Assembly (NCBI GenBank): GCA_016198685.1
Contig: JACQID010000006.1
Span: forward strand, 186,001 to 250,000
Origin: Candidatus Aenigmatarchaeota archaeon
Lineage (GTDB): Archaea > Aenigmatarchaeota > Aenigmatarchaeia > GW2011-AR5
DNA length: 64,000 nt
Direction of reading: 5' to 3'
The stretch's first letter is position 1. Every line of letters begins with the position of its first letter. Of the stretch, positions 50,833-60,083 are shown piece after piece. The notes under the pieces are model-generated. The model ran no database searches and was not told the origin of the DNA. It saw nothing but the letters and a program-made list of their open reading frames with translations. Position numbers and translations under genes: made by a program.

Positions 50833-51974
50833 ATAAAATCCTTCACGCTTTTCTGGCGCAATATAACGCTTCTTTTCAGGTATTCTGCCAAAGGCAGGCG
50901 TATTCTTGCTTTAATATATTCAAGCGCTTCTGTTTTCGATGCAAATCGTTTAGCTATGGAGTTGAATGCATTGCGGATCGTTTCCCGGACCAGCCAGACG
51001 CCAATCGGCACGGTATAGCCTCCGCCTATTTCCCGGAACACGACGGCCTTGCACTGCTTTTTCATGGCATGAACCGCTTCAGTGACTCCGATGCGCGAAG
51101 CATAGTATCCTCCGGCTTCAGTGCTTGCGTAATCCTTGCGTCCGGAGAACGGCTCGTACTCGGCTGCTATTTCCACGGCATCGGAAAATGACCAGTTGCT
51201 GCCAGGATGCCATGCCTCGAAGTTTTCAAATTCCCAAGTGCCTGGCATCAGAAGAATGACAAAATGGTTGTCCATATATTCCGATTCGTAGACAAGGCAT
51301 TCTTCAATTTCTGGAAACAATCGGATTTCCTTCATAAGGTGTTTTGCAATTATGTCATCTGATGCGGTAATGGACCAGCGTGTCGGAACCATTTTTTTTG
51401 ATATGCCGAGAATTCCCGAGGAAAGTATATTGGTAAGCTTGTAGACATCGACTCCGGATTTGTAAAGAAGAAAGCTTGCATCAGCGGCTTTCAGGTCATC
51501 GGAAACTATGCTGTCGACTTTTCTGGAAATCTTGGGATTCTGCGCAAGCCTCATGCTTTCTATTGTCACGGATGGCCCCATCGGCTGAACGTAAGATGAA
51601 ATCGTCATCCTATAGCCGGGCTTGTTTCGGAACCCAAGCTCGACATCAGTAGGAGAGGAAGCGAGTGCAAGCTCTTGATTATACTCAAGGAATTTTGACG
51701 GAGCATGGACTGAATGTCTGTATTTGCTCCGAAGAAGCGATGATCGCAGTTTTATTATGTCGTAATAGCCTTTCCCGAACCATTGGCCGGGATTATCCTG
51801 CGCAGATGAATATTCCATGGATGCAAGAGGACCGACAAATACATCCGGGTATCCCTGTCTTCCTACAAATATGGAAGATGACGGGCCGAAGAATGAATCG
51901 CCCATTTCCTGCAAGGCGCTTTTTATGGCAAGAGAAACGAAGACCGGCGGCGCGGTCCTTGACCTGACATTCAT
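50829..51974 (-). CDS. nreA: DNA repair protein NreA
   Basis: An archaea-specific DNA repair protein of 381 aa that, in other archaea, interacts with PCNA. GPSSSIFVGRQGYPDVFVGP and QDNPGQWFGKGYYDIIKLR are the family signatures, and SKYRHSVH follows. The C-terminus ends RQKSVKDFI, a PIP-box-like motif. The Cys-rich zinc finger found at the N-terminus of many relatives is absent here. Confidence 0.9.
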   Translation of the reverse strand: MNVRSRTAPPVFVSLAIKSALQEMGDSFFGPSSSIFVGRQGYPDVFVGPLASMEYSSAQDNPGQWFGKGYYDIIKLRSSLLRSKYRHSVHAPSKFLEYNQELALASSPTDVELGFRNKPGYRMTISSYVQPMGPSVTIESMRLAQNPKISRKVDSIVSDDLKAADASFLLYKSGVDVYKLTNILSSGILGISKKMVPTRWSITASDDIIAKHLMKEIRLFPEIEECLVYESEYMDNHFVILLMPGTWEFENFEAWHPGSNWSFSDAVEIAAEYEPFSGRKDYASTEAGGYYASRIGVTEAVHAMKKQCKAVVFREIGGGYTVPIGVWLVRETIRNAFNSIAKRFASKTEALEYIKARIRLPLAEYLKRSVILRQKSVKDFI

Positions 51975-52042
51975 GAATCAATTTGGATTTAATCTATAAA
52001 GCGCTTGCCCGGAGCGAAGGGAATGTGGAGAAAGTAACGGCG

Positions 52043-52297
52043 CTATTTCTTAACAGATGCGCTTTTTTTGGCATGCTTGCTCCATTTAAGGTCCTCGTAT
52101 TCTATCCATGCCATGACAAAGCCGATGAATATCAGTCCCATCCCGAATAAACCGGAGAATAACACGGCAAAAGCGTATGTAGGTCTTATGTGAAATATCG
52201 GGTCGCCTGAAAAATGACCAAGAATGGGACCAACATACCAGTATAGACCTGCGGCAAAAAGAATCATGCCGATCAGAATCTTGGCTGCGGAATGCAT
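52043..52297 (-). CDS. Small two-span membrane protein, 84 aa
   Basis: Two hydrophobic helices (about 5-25 and 40-65) with short polar loops and a Lys-rich C-terminus (KWSKHAKKSASVKK). No family recognised. Divergent from eL15. Confidence 0.65.
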   Translation of the reverse strand: MHSAAKILIGMILFAAGLYWYVGPILGHFSGDPIFHIRPTYAFAVLFSGLFGMGLIFIGFVMAWIEYEDLKWSKHAKKSASVKK

Positions 52298-52354
52298 ATT
52301 ATGCTATAGAAAGTTAGTTTTATATTCTTTACCCGGCTACTTAATGGTGATATT

Positions 52355-52891
52355 ATGAGCCTTTATTCATCGCTTAGAGAGATGTGGAAAAAGCCTAAAG
52401 ACATATACAAGTCTTCAGTCAGAAGCATGAAAGATGAAAGCTTTGAACGCATAGAAAGACCGACAAGGCTCGATCGGGCAAGAGCTTTGGGGTACAAGGC
52501 CAAGCAGGGTTATGTTATAATCAAGGCAAAAATAGGAAAAGGCGGGCGAGTAAGACCAAGAGCCAGAAAAGGCAGAAAGCCCTCTAAAATGGGTACATTC
52601 TTCACGCCTAAGCACAGTGCACAGGCTATTCTCGAAAGAAGAGCAGTCAGGAAATACCCGAATATGGAAGTTTTGAACTCTTATTATGCCGGCGAAACCG
52701 GAATGCACAAGTTCTATGAAATTATACTCGTTGACAGAAGCCATCCTGTGATAAAGAATGACAAACACATCAGCTGGATCACGTCGCAAAGAAGAAGAGC
52801 TTTCCGTGGCCTGACATCGCAGGGCAAGAAGGGCAAGAGAGGCAAGCAATACCCCAAGCCTTCTGAATTGGGAATAAGCAGAAAAGTTTAG
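52355..52891 (+). CDS. rpl15e: 50S ribosomal protein eL15
   Basis: A 178-aa large-subunit protein. RPTRLDRARALGYKAKQGYV, then GKGGRVRPRARKGRKPSK, VLNSYYAGETGMHKFYEIIL and LTSQGKKGKRGK match archaeal L15e along its whole length. The first of a forward cluster of translation and RNase P genes. Confidence 0.97.
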   Translation: MSLYSSLREMWKKPKDIYKSSVRSMKDESFERIERPTRLDRARALGYKAKQGYVIIKAKIGKGGRVRPRARKGRKPSKMGTFFTPKHSAQAILERRAVRKYPNMEVLNSYYAGETGMHKFYEIILVDRSHPVIKNDKHISWITSQRRRAFRGLTSQGKKGKRGKQYPKPSELGISRKV

Positions 52892-52936
52892 GCCCTTTTT
52901 TAAGCTTCCTTAACTACTTTTATCAGGCGTAGGTTA

Positions 52937-53614
52937 ATGGACTATTATGACTTGCACACGCATTCGTCCCTTACCATAGGAGAGAACACGACAGATGAAA
53001 TGCTAGCCATGGCTCGGAAACTTGGTTTACGCGGGATAGGAATTTCCGGGCTTCGCGAAAAGCCGGCTTCAGAATTGGATATAATCTCATGTTATATTAT
53101 AGAAGCAAAAAACCCGCAGCAGCTCATGGAAGAGGCAAGGAAATACAGGGATTCATACGAAGTTCTGATGGTTTCGGGCGGCAATTACGAGGTCAATAGG
53201 GCAGCTTGCGAGAATCCCATGATAGACATTTTGTGCCATCCTGGAAAGGGCAGAAAAGATTCAGGCCTGGATCATATATGCGTGAAGGCTGCGAAGGAAA
53301 ATAACGTTGCCATAGAAATAAATTTCCGGGAAATTCTGGATAATTACAGGAAAAGACGCGTCAGAATACTCGAAGGAATAAGGAGAAACGTTTTGCTCTG
53401 CCGAAAGTTTGGAGCCCCTATGGTGGCGTTTTCAGGCGCAGTAACAAAATGGGGAATGCGCGCAGGCAGGGAACTGGCCGCAGTTGCAGCCATTGCAGGC
53501 ATGGAACTGCCTGATGCCATAGCGAGCGTGAGCGTCATACCGCAGCAGATAGTCGCAAATAACAGGGAGAGGCTTTCCGGAAAGAAATGGCAGGGGGTAG
53601 TTATCCATGAATGA
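52937..53614 (+). CDS. rnp3: RNase P protein subunit Rpp30
   Basis: A 225-aa TIM-barrel protein of the archaeal RNase P complex that matures tRNA 5' ends. YYDLHTHSSLT and, later, DILCHPGKGRKDSG then VAIEINFREIL match the PHP-like family. The stop overlaps the start of Pop5 by 8 bp, coupling the two subunits. Confidence 0.93.
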   Translation: MDYYDLHTHSSLTIGENTTDEMLAMARKLGLRGIGISGLREKPASELDIISCYIIEAKNPQQLMEEARKYRDSYEVLMVSGGNYEVNRAACENPMIDILCHPGKGRKDSGLDHICVKAAKENNVAIEINFREILDNYRKRRVRILEGIRRNVLLCRKFGAPMVAFSGAVTKWGMRAGRELAAVAAIAGMELPDAIASVSVIPQQIVANNRERLSGKKWQGVVIHE

Positions 53615-53978
53615 TCCTAGGATGCTTCCGCCCAGCATGAGGCCCAAGAAGAGATATATAATATTCGAAATAATATCGGAATCACCTGTAGAATTTAAGG
53701 ACTTTTCCAGCATGGCATGGAATTCATTTCTTTCTACATTGGGCGAAGCGCATGCAGCTGAGGCAAGAATATGGATAATACCGAATCTTTATGACGCCAA
53801 AAAACAGAAGGGCGTAATAAGATGCGGGAATGCATATGTCGAAGACATCCGGGCAGCCTTGGCCATGCTTTCTATCGTAGGAGAATCCCGTGCAATAATC
53901 AGGGTGGTTGGTGTCACAGGCACGATAAAATCGGCCAAGGAGAAATACGCCGATCCTAATTTAAAACAATACGCGTAA
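53607..53978 (+). CDS. rnp2: RNase P protein subunit Pop5
   Basis: A 123-aa subunit that partners Rpp30 and stabilises the RNase P RNA core. RYIIFEIISESPVEF, then GVIRCGNAYVEDIRAALAML and RVVGVTGTIKSAKEKY match Pop5. A basic N-terminal extension (MNDPRMLPPSMRPKK) precedes the conserved part; a later start would remove it. Confidence 0.92.
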   Translation: MNDPRMLPPSMRPKKRYIIFEIISESPVEFKDFSSMAWNSFLSTLGEAHAAEARIWIIPNLYDAKKQKGVIRCGNAYVEDIRAALAMLSIVGESRAIIRVVGVTGTIKSAKEKYADPNLKQYA

Positions 53979-53986
53979 GTGATCGT

Positions 53987-54385
53987 ATGGATTATGCTGA
54001 CATGCTTAAGAGGGCAAGGGAAAGAATCCCGAAGACCGAGAATAAGGAAAGGTTCGAGATTCCCATAGCTGAGGTGACCACGGGCAAACAGACCTCCATT
54101 AAGAATTTCACTGAGATAGCCAAGGCCCTAAGGAGGGATTCAAAGCACCTCTCCAAATTCTTGTTCAAGGAATTGGCAGTGCCTGGAAGCTCAAGAGGCA
54201 CGGAACTTCTGCTCCAGGGCAAGTTTTATCCAGGCCCAATAAAGCAGAAGATAGAGGAATATGCAAAAGAATATGTTTTCTGTCAGGAATGTGGCAAGCC
54301 TGACACCAACATGACAGAGGAAGGCAAGATCGTTGTGATCAAGTGCGAAGCCTGTGGCGCAAGAAAAACAGGAAGAAAGCTCTAG
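53987..54385 (+). CDS. eif2b: Translation initiation factor aIF2 subunit beta
   Basis: A 132-aa subunit of aIF2, which delivers initiator tRNA. Core KQTSIKNFTEIAKALRRDSK then LFKELAVPGSSRGTELLLQG, and a C-terminal zinc ribbon (CQEC...CEACGARKTGRKL). Length is typical. Follows Pop5 by 8 bp. Confidence 0.96.
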   Translation: MDYADMLKRARERIPKTENKERFEIPIAEVTTGKQTSIKNFTEIAKALRRDSKHLSKFLFKELAVPGSSRGTELLLQGKFYPGPIKQKIEEYAKEYVFCQECGKPDTNMTEEGKIVVIKCEACGARKTGRKL

Positions 54386-54421
54386 CCAATTCTTTTTATA
54401 ATTCCTATAGGAAATAATCCT

Positions 54422-54718
54422 ATGGGATTTTCGTACAAGATGCATGTCAGCGGGGACCACAGAGTATTGGCTATAGCAGATTCGGACGTGTTAGGCATGG
54501 TTTTTGAGGAAGGGGAACTTTTCATGGAAGTCGGGAAGAATTTCTACGGCGGCGAAGAATGCTCGGAAGATCAGGCACGTGAGCTTGCTGCAGAAGCCAC
54601 GATAATAAATGCCGTGGGGAAGAAAATCGTTAAGCTTCTCTCCGACGATGGCATGGTGGACAAGTCGATGATACTTGAAATAGGAGGCGTGCACCATGCG
54701 CAGGTCATTCGTATCTAA
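54422..54718 (+). CDS. DUF424 family protein
   Basis: A 98-aa protein with the DUF424 pattern: VLAIADSDVLGMVFEEGELF, the FYGGE block and the C-terminal ILEIGGVHHAQVI. Homologues are widespread in archaea and often lie near aIF2 beta; the function is unknown. The C-terminus overlaps the next gene by 23 bp. Confidence 0.88.
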   Translation: MGFSYKMHVSGDHRVLAIADSDVLGMVFEEGELFMEVGKNFYGGEECSEDQARELAAEATIINAVGKKIVKLLSDDGMVDKSMILEIGGVHHAQVIRI

Positions 54719-55310
54719 AGGTCAGTGGTTCATAATCTCCGCGGTTATAATATCAGGCGCATTGCTCGCTATATCCTTTATTTTCCGAGGCTATTTTGCC
54801 GCCGACACGTCTGCTGTGCAGCTAAACGACCAAAGCTATTACTTCTACTCAATCAACGAATCTATAGCGAACATCCATGCATCGAATACGGATTGCACAA
54901 CCAAGCAGAAGGACATGGAAGAACTGGAGCATTTCGCTTCGCAGGAAATGATAGATAAAGGCATCGCTTTAGCGATGATATACGAAGTAGACTGTACAAG
55001 CAATACTATAAACAAGAAAGTTTTGCTCCTTCACTCCGGTGACATGGAAATCTGGGAGGGGCAAAGACCGGCAATTTCGTCATTGATTCTACAAGGAGGT
55101 ACAGGGAAGGGGGGAATTGCTGTTCCTGTAAATTATGAGTATAATATTCAAGCTGACATATACAGCAGCTTTGGAGGCGCTTTAGTCCGCTCTGAGCAAA
55201 TCACAGTTCCTGCCGATGCGACTGAATTTGATGTAGGTCCGGCATCGGGCGGAAATTATATAGTACTGCGAAGCGTGTTACTTTCGGGCAACAGGCAGTT
55301 CGTCCTATAA
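54696..55310 (+). CDS. Membrane-anchored extracellular protein, KGQW-type N-terminus
   Basis: A 204-aa protein with a basic N-terminus and SKGQWFIISAVIISGALLAI, a membrane helix like those of pilin-type or signal-anchored archaeal proteins. The rest (about 35-204) is polar and beta-rich with two Cys (TDCTTKQK, EVDCTSN) and probably outside. No known family. The end overlaps the convergent RfcL gene by 6 bp. Confidence 0.65.
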   Translation: MRRSFVSKGQWFIISAVIISGALLAISFIFRGYFAADTSAVQLNDQSYYFYSINESIANIHASNTDCTTKQKDMEELEHFASQEMIDKGIALAMIYEVDCTSNTINKKVLLLHSGDMEIWEGQRPAISSLILQGGTGKGGIAVPVNYEYNIQADIYSSFGGALVRSEQITVPADATEFDVGPASGGNYIVLRSVLLSGNRQFVL

Positions 55311-56387
55311 GCCTTCCACATCCTCTTTTTCTATGCCTTCAGGAAGGGCTGATTTTTTTGACATAGCTCTCAGAAGATGCGCATATTCGCGGACTCTGCG
55401 AGAGGAGATGTGGAGAATCGAAGATAGCTTGGAGGTGTCTTTTCGCGCGGCATATGCCCTCGGATAAGAGTATCTTGTGAATTTTCTATACATCTCCTGC
55501 TTGGCAAGCGCCACGCCAACTGCCCCCATGCTTGGATATTTGGCAAGCGACCATGCCTGTCTTTTCATTATGCGAGACGCAATCAAATCTGCTTTGGAGA
55601 GGGAATCCAGTGCTTTCCATATTTCTTCCGGCTTTTCATATTCCTCGGCCAAATTCCATTCAAGCCAGAGCAAAACATCAGATTCCGGCTTTTCACTATT
55701 ACGAAGAACAGAGAGGACGTTTTCCATGCTTCTTGTTTTGAATATGATTTTCACAGTCTCAAATATGTCGTTTTCTGAATCCCGCAATCCGGCATTTTTT
55801 TCGTCGGCGAGGGATTCCATGTCTATTATCGCGGCGCGTACATCGCCGTCTGCGACGCGCGCTATATGAGACAAAGCAATGTCACTGGACTTCAAGGTCT
55901 CCTTATCGCGGATATTCTTCAGCAGTTTCGCTATGCTATCGTATCGGACTCTTTTGAACGCGAGAGGAGATGAAACTGCTCTTAGGTTTCTGAGCTTCTT
56001 GGAATAAGGATCGGCCGCAATCAGCAGAACGGGAAATTTTGATGATTTTACTATCTCCTCCACCGCCTTCACAGAATCAACCATGTCAAGATCCTCTATG
56101 AGGATGGCTTTTTTCTTGTGTATGAGGCTTTGCTGCTCGGAGGAATTTTTAATCGTGGCTTGCAAGCCCTTGAGAGAGCGGTCATCCGCAGCGCTGGATT
56201 CAACAAGTTCCGCTCCTGCAGCCATGGCAGCGAGCTTTACTGAAAGAGATTTGCCAGTGCCCGGCGGCCCGGAAATCATTAGCGCTCCTCCTTTCCATTC
56301 GCGTATGAATTTTTCCACGGCCCGTGCTGCCTCGGCATTACCCAATATTTCAGAAGCAGAAACAGGCTCGTATTTCTTCAGAAGCAT
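55305..56387 (-). CDS. rfcL: Replication factor C large subunit
   Basis: Large subunit of the clamp loader that opens PCNA. Walker A GPPGTGKSLSVKLAA at about 40, Walker B ILIEDLDMVD, and sensor regions follow, then the helical collar (LSKADLIASRIMKRQAWSLA). At 360 aa it lacks most of the C-terminal extension of other archaeal RfcL proteins (often above 450 aa). The C-terminus has no PIP box, though it is acidic. Confidence 0.9.
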   Translation of the reverse strand: MLLKKYEPVSASEILGNAEAARAVEKFIREWKGGALMISGPPGTGKSLSVKLAAMAAGAELVESSAADDRSLKGLQATIKNSSEQQSLIHKKKAILIEDLDMVDSVKAVEEIVKSSKFPVLLIAADPYSKKLRNLRAVSSPLAFKRVRYDSIAKLLKNIRDKETLKSSDIALSHIARVADGDVRAAIIDMESLADEKNAGLRDSENDIFETVKIIFKTRSMENVLSVLRNSEKPESDVLLWLEWNLAEEYEKPEEIWKALDSLSKADLIASRIMKRQAWSLAKYPSMGAVGVALAKQEMYRKFTRYSYPRAYAARKDTSKLSSILHISSRRVREYAHLLRAMSKKSALPEGIEKEDVEGL

Positions 56388-56520
56388 ATTTATTCTTCTT
56401 TTGCAATCATTAAACCTTTAAGTTCTGACGTCCCATAGATTAGCATGGGAAACCAAAATTCCCACCCGGTGACAGCATTTCTTTTTATAGTTTGAACGGC
56501 GAGTTAGTGCGGTGTTCCGG

Positions 56521-56694
56521 ATGGAAAAAAAACAAGAGATTTTGGAAGACGCGCAGGAAGAAGAAAGACCGCTCAAAGATTTGAGGCCGGTAAAAGATGC
56601 CCGCGAAATACAGCTTCTTGAGCAAGGTTACGTTCCCAAGTTGAGCAAGACAGGAGAAAAATTCAAGGGCAAGAACAAGATAATAATCGGTTAA
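56521..56694 (+). CDS. Small charged hypothetical protein, 57 aa
   Basis: A 57-aa acidic-then-basic protein (MEKKQEILEDAQEEERPLKD; ending GEKFKGKNKIIIG). No family recognised. A TATA-like TTTTTATAG about 36 bp upstream. ATG 56521 is preferred to GTG-like starts in the track. Confidence 0.5.
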   Translation: MEKKQEILEDAQEEERPLKDLRPVKDAREIQLLEQGYVPKLSKTGEKFKGKNKIIIG

Positions 56695-56774
56695 TTCCTT
56701 TGTGCGAGAATCAGGACATCTGATTACATGTTTCAGTAGAGGTAGATTCGCGCCTCCTTTAGCGCCAAAGCAAT

Positions 56775-57812
56775 TCAATTGGCGTGGAATTTTACCGATC
56801 TGGCAAATTGTACAAGCCCTGCTTTCATTGATCTCTGCTCGACTATGTCATTGATGAAAGCCCTGTACCCGGTGCTTGTTCCATCCAATCCTATATACCC
56901 ATGATCTATTTCTGCGGCAGCGAGGATCTCCGGCTTGTAAGGGCTGGTTTTTAAAATTCCTAATGCTTCTTCGACAGAAGAACTATTTACCATGCCACGG
57001 TATTCTGCATAGCCTTCCATTATCATTCTGGCTATATATTCAGGCACGTCCGCATATCCGGCAAGTTCAGCGGAATCGACGTGTCTCAGTTCATGCTTTG
57101 TAACCCTGTATAGCTCATCAAGATATATTTCAGGGTGTGTTATAGCGCCATTAAGTATTTCTTGATTTATTTCCAATGAATCGGCATACGCTCCTCTCGG
57201 TCCCAGTCTTATGCCGGTAACACCCAAGGCGGCATCATTTTCCTTGGGATATACTGTTATTTTTCCCGAGGGTTGCGATCTAAGGCCTAGTCGATCTTCA
57301 TGTTTTACTGCTTTTGCTGCATCATCTATGTATTTCTGCACTTCGTTGTCTGCGCTGTAGATTGCCGGAAAATTGAGCCATGCGGGCGCGTCTAACTCCT
57401 GAACAGATGCTCTAACAAAGCCTTCGCCTTCGGGAAGCGAAGAAACGTATATATCATTAAAATTATTGATCTGCGTAGCAGGAGCTCCTATATTCTTTGC
57501 GCTTGTTCTTTCTCGTGCATGCGTTCCTTGGATATCAGGAATATATACGCCTGTTTCTGCAAATCCAGCACCTGAAGACGCGGGTTTGTAATTCTTAACG
57601 GAAGAAACATACACTTCTCCAAGAGGATTTCTCGTTATATAACCAGCTCTGCCGATAGTATACCCTTCAGAGACGGGATTATTGAATACGTATGACTTAG
57701 GAGTTTCCCATGTAGGCTTATTCATGAAACGTGCCTGATCCGTTAAAAGATCCGGCAGTGTGCGGGATTCTTCAATCTGCTTAGGAATCTGCCTAATTAT
57801 AATAGCTACCAT
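56775..57812 (-). CDS. Putative zinc metallopeptidase
   Basis: A 345-aa protein whose C-terminal third holds TKHELRHVDSAELAG, an HExxH zinc-binding motif, and about 20 residues later IMEGYAEYRG, a Glu that could be the third ligand as in gluzincins. The N-terminal part is beta-rich with repeated YVSS(V/L) segments and no signal peptide. No family can be named. The two histidines and the glutamates are the main evidence; substrates are unknown. Confidence 0.7.
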   Translation of the reverse strand: MVAIIIRQIPKQIEESRTLPDLLTDQARFMNKPTWETPKSYVFNNPVSEGYTIGRAGYITRNPLGEVYVSSVKNYKPASSGAGFAETGVYIPDIQGTHARERTSAKNIGAPATQINNFNDIYVSSLPEGEGFVRASVQELDAPAWLNFPAIYSADNEVQKYIDDAAKAVKHEDRLGLRSQPSGKITVYPKENDAALGVTGIRLGPRGAYADSLEINQEILNGAITHPEIYLDELYRVTKHELRHVDSAELAGYADVPEYIARMIMEGYAEYRGMVNSSSVEEALGILKTSPYKPEILAAAEIDHGYIGLDGTSTGYRAFINDIVEQRSMKAGLVQFARSVKFHAN

Positions 57813-57836
57813 AAAACCGTATCTGTAGAAGAAAAT

Positions 57837-58502
57837 TTAAACCTTATCTGCCGCATAGATCTTCTTGATTTCATCGAGAGAGAGCTGGTGGATCTTCTTC
57901 GTCTTGAGATTTCCAGGCGTGCCTGGTAAAATACCGGCGTTCTTGTTTTTCATGGTATATGCATGGCGAAGAAACGCCCAGAATTTTTCATCCATGATCT
58001 TTTTCTGCTTTAATACAAGAAAAGCGGAATCTATGCCTTTCGGCGCGAACGCTTCAGCCGGAACAATCCCTGCAATCTCCGCATCACAGCAATCCTCAAC
58101 CAGAAGACCAAGCTTGTCCTGCGATATGGCTTTTTCTGCGAATTCCTTCTGTACAAGAAGAACGCAGATTTCCCATTTCTTCTTGAGAAGGGCAAGGAGG
58201 AGCGGCTGGGAAATGTAATACGGTATGTTGGATACTACCTTGCTGAATTCATGTTCCTTCTTCAAAAAAACAAGAGCATCTTCATGGAATACATCAACGT
58301 TAGCTATGGCCTGCAACGTAGGAATGAATTTTTCGTCCTTTTCGACGGCAAGAACTTTCGCCTTGGCCGCGAGCTTGCGGGTCAAATAAGCAGGGCCTGC
58401 CCCTATCTCCAGAATCACATCTTCTTTTTTCAATTCGGCAAGCGCAACCTCTTCGTTTAGAATGGCATTGCTCGAAATAAAGTGCTGATGGAGCTTTTGC
58501 AT
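57837..58502 (-). CDS. ksgA: rRNA adenine dimethyltransferase
   Basis: Dimethylates two adenosines at the 3' end of 16S rRNA (A1518/A1519). QHFISSNAILNEEV at the start, LEIGAGPAYLTRKLA (SAM loop), AVEKDEKF, and SNIPYYISQPLL (the catalytic N-I-P-Y motif) are in order. At 221 aa it is shorter than most KsgA, with a trimmed C-terminal helical domain. Directly after RpoN, in the ribosomal operon. Confidence 0.93.
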   Translation of the reverse strand: MQKLHQHFISSNAILNEEVALAELKKEDVILEIGAGPAYLTRKLAAKAKVLAVEKDEKFIPTLQAIANVDVFHEDALVFLKKEHEFSKVVSNIPYYISQPLLLALLKKKWEICVLLVQKEFAEKAISQDKLGLLVEDCCDAEIAGIVPAEAFAPKGIDSAFLVLKQKKIMDEKFWAFLRHAYTMKNKNAGILPGTPGNLKTKKIHQLSLDEIKKIYAADKV

Positions 58503-58504
58503 AG

Positions 58505-58696
58505 CTAAGTCCTGAACTTCGCAACATCCTGCAGTTTGTCTACATGCGTCATAAGAAGAGCCCTGCAGCAGTATCTCTTTACGCCCAGTTCATCAAGAAC
58601 CTTTTCGGCGTTTATGCCATCGTTCTTCTCTTTGAACTTCTGCCATAAGCCGCCTATGGGCTTGCCGCATGTCATGCATCTAACGGGTATTATCAT
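58505..58696 (-). CDS. rpoN: RNA polymerase subunit N
   Basis: A 63-aa zinc-bundle subunit (Rpb10). MIIPVRCMTCGKPIGGLW and KRYCCRALLMTHVD hold the CxxC and CC zinc ligands. The track ORF is longer because it reads back into uS9; the true start is ATG 58696. Confidence 0.97.
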   Translation of the reverse strand: MIIPVRCMTCGKPIGGLWQKFKEKNDGINAEKVLDELGVKRYCCRALLMTHVDKLQDVAKFRT

Positions 58697-58721
58697 TATT
58701 ATCACTTGCTTTATGCAGTAT

Positions 58722-59135
58722 TTATCGCTTGCTCTGCTGCTTGCTTGCGCGAGGTCCGTCCTTTGAGCGGGATGGCTTGTGAGGCTCGGTCCTTCTTGCA
58801 TCAGAAACCAGAATCGAGCGGTCGTATTCGGAATAAAGCTCTTTGAGCTTCTTGTCCTTGGTCCATTCCACAAGAGCGTGGCCTATAGCGGTTCTGGCGG
58901 CATTGCCTTGCCCCCAGACGCCGCCTCCGGCAACAGAAACATCAATATCAACGGTTCCCGCTACATCGCCAGCGAGCACAATAGGCTCCTGCATTCTCAT
59001 GCGCTTGTATCGCGGCTGAACGTTTTGAATAGGAACAGAATTTATCCTCACGATTCCTTTACCTTCCCTTATGATGGCTCTTGCTACAGCCTTCTTCCTC
59101 TTTCCAGTTGCAAACATGTTTTTCTTCTTGGCCAT
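58722..59135 (-). CDS. rps9: 30S ribosomal protein uS9
   Basis: A 137-aa protein. [37 protein letters not shown] and the C-terminal [24 protein letters not shown] match uS9, whose tail contacts P-site tRNA. The ATG overlaps the uL13 stop (TAATG). Confidence 0.97.
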   Translation of the reverse strand: MAKKKNMFATGKRKKAVARAIIREGKGIVRINSVPIQNVQPRYKRMRMQEPIVLAGDVAGTVDIDVSVAGGGVWGQGNAARTAIGHALVEWTKDKKLKELYSEYDRSILVSDARRTEPHKPSRSKDGPRASKQQSKR

Positions 59136-59539
59136 TAGCCTCTCCATCCTACGGTTTTCGCGAGCTCTTCCATATATAAGAAGGAAGATTTAATATTCTT
59201 TTCCATCTTGATGGCTTCCTTGCCTTTGTATTCTTCAGGCATGCCGACATAAATCGAAAGCTTCTTCATGGCTGCCCTGCCCTTGAGAGTCTTGTAAGGC
59301 ATCATGCCTCTTATCGTGCGTCTCACGAGCCTTTCAGGCGAGCGCTGGAAATACGGGCCGGAATACTTGGAACCTCTTTGTTCTCTTTCAAGATATTTGC
59401 CCTTTATAGTTTTCTTCGGGCCTGTTATTATTATCTTTTCCGCATTCAGGATCGTGACTTCTTCGCCCTTTATAAGATTCTTTGCAGCAGAAGAGGAGAG
59501 TCTTCCGAGAACAGCATTCTTTCCGTCTATTATTATCAT
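59135..59539 (-). CDS. rpl13: 50S ribosomal protein uL13
   Basis: A 134-aa protein. [20 protein letters not shown], then [17 protein letters not shown] and [20 protein letters not shown] match uL13. Normally eL18 precedes it in the archaeal operon, but here the upstream neighbours are a lipoprotein-like gene and tRNA-Leu. Confidence 0.97.
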   Translation of the reverse strand: MIIIDGKNAVLGRLSSSAAKNLIKGEEVTILNAEKIIITGPKKTIKGKYLEREQRGSKYSGPYFQRSPERLVRRTIRGMMPYKTLKGRAAMKKLSIYVGMPEEYKGKEAIKMEKNIKSSFLYMEELAKTVGWRG

Positions 59540-59639
59540 ATTTATCAGCCTTTACTTTTCGCAAGAAGATTTAAATGCATTGCAACTCCTTGCATGAGGT
59601 TATTATTAGGCTTTATAACCCTTTTGGGAGAGGGTATAG

Positions 59640-60083
59640 ATGAAATTTAGAATTCCTTTTAGTGAAGCAGTAATAGCTGCCGTGTTAGCTGCGTCCGCAG
59701 CATGTAGTGAAATGCCGTCTACTCAGCAGCCATCAGTAACGACTGCTTATCCTACTCCAAACCTAAGCACCCGGTATTATTCTCCTGGAAAATCTTCCAT
59801 GGTGGTAAAAATAGAGGGCATAGACTGCAGTGATAAATATAGGATGGACCGGGAGAAATATCTTGACGATTTAACGACAGGAATATCAATTATCAGAACA
59901 CATGGTGTGGCAGGTTATCCTATTCATCCAGATACCATCACATACGAATCTCTAGGAGATGGCAAATTTAATCTGACATTCAAGCTTCAAGGACCCCTTA
60001 AAAGTCAAGAAGACGCTGAGAGGATACATATTCAAACAGCTAACATTCTGTGCCCGACAATATCACTAAAGGAATATCATTAA
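59640..60083 (+). CDS. Lipoprotein-like secreted protein
   Basis: A 147-aa protein. MKFRIPFSEAVIAAVLAASA followed by ACSEMPST gives a signal peptide ending in a possible lipobox Cys (AASAAC). Then a short Pro/Thr/Ser linker and a domain with two Cys (IDCSDKY, ILCPTIS). GGGAGAGGGTATAG precedes the ATG. It sits against the ribosomal operon, at the place where eL18 is expected. No family recognised. Confidence 0.65.
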   Translation: MKFRIPFSEAVIAAVLAASAACSEMPSTQQPSVTTAYPTPNLSTRYYSPGKSSMVVKIEGIDCSDKYRMDREKYLDDLTTGISIIRTHGVAGYPIHPDTITYESLGDGKFNLTFKLQGPLKSQEDAERIHIQTANILCPTISLKEYH

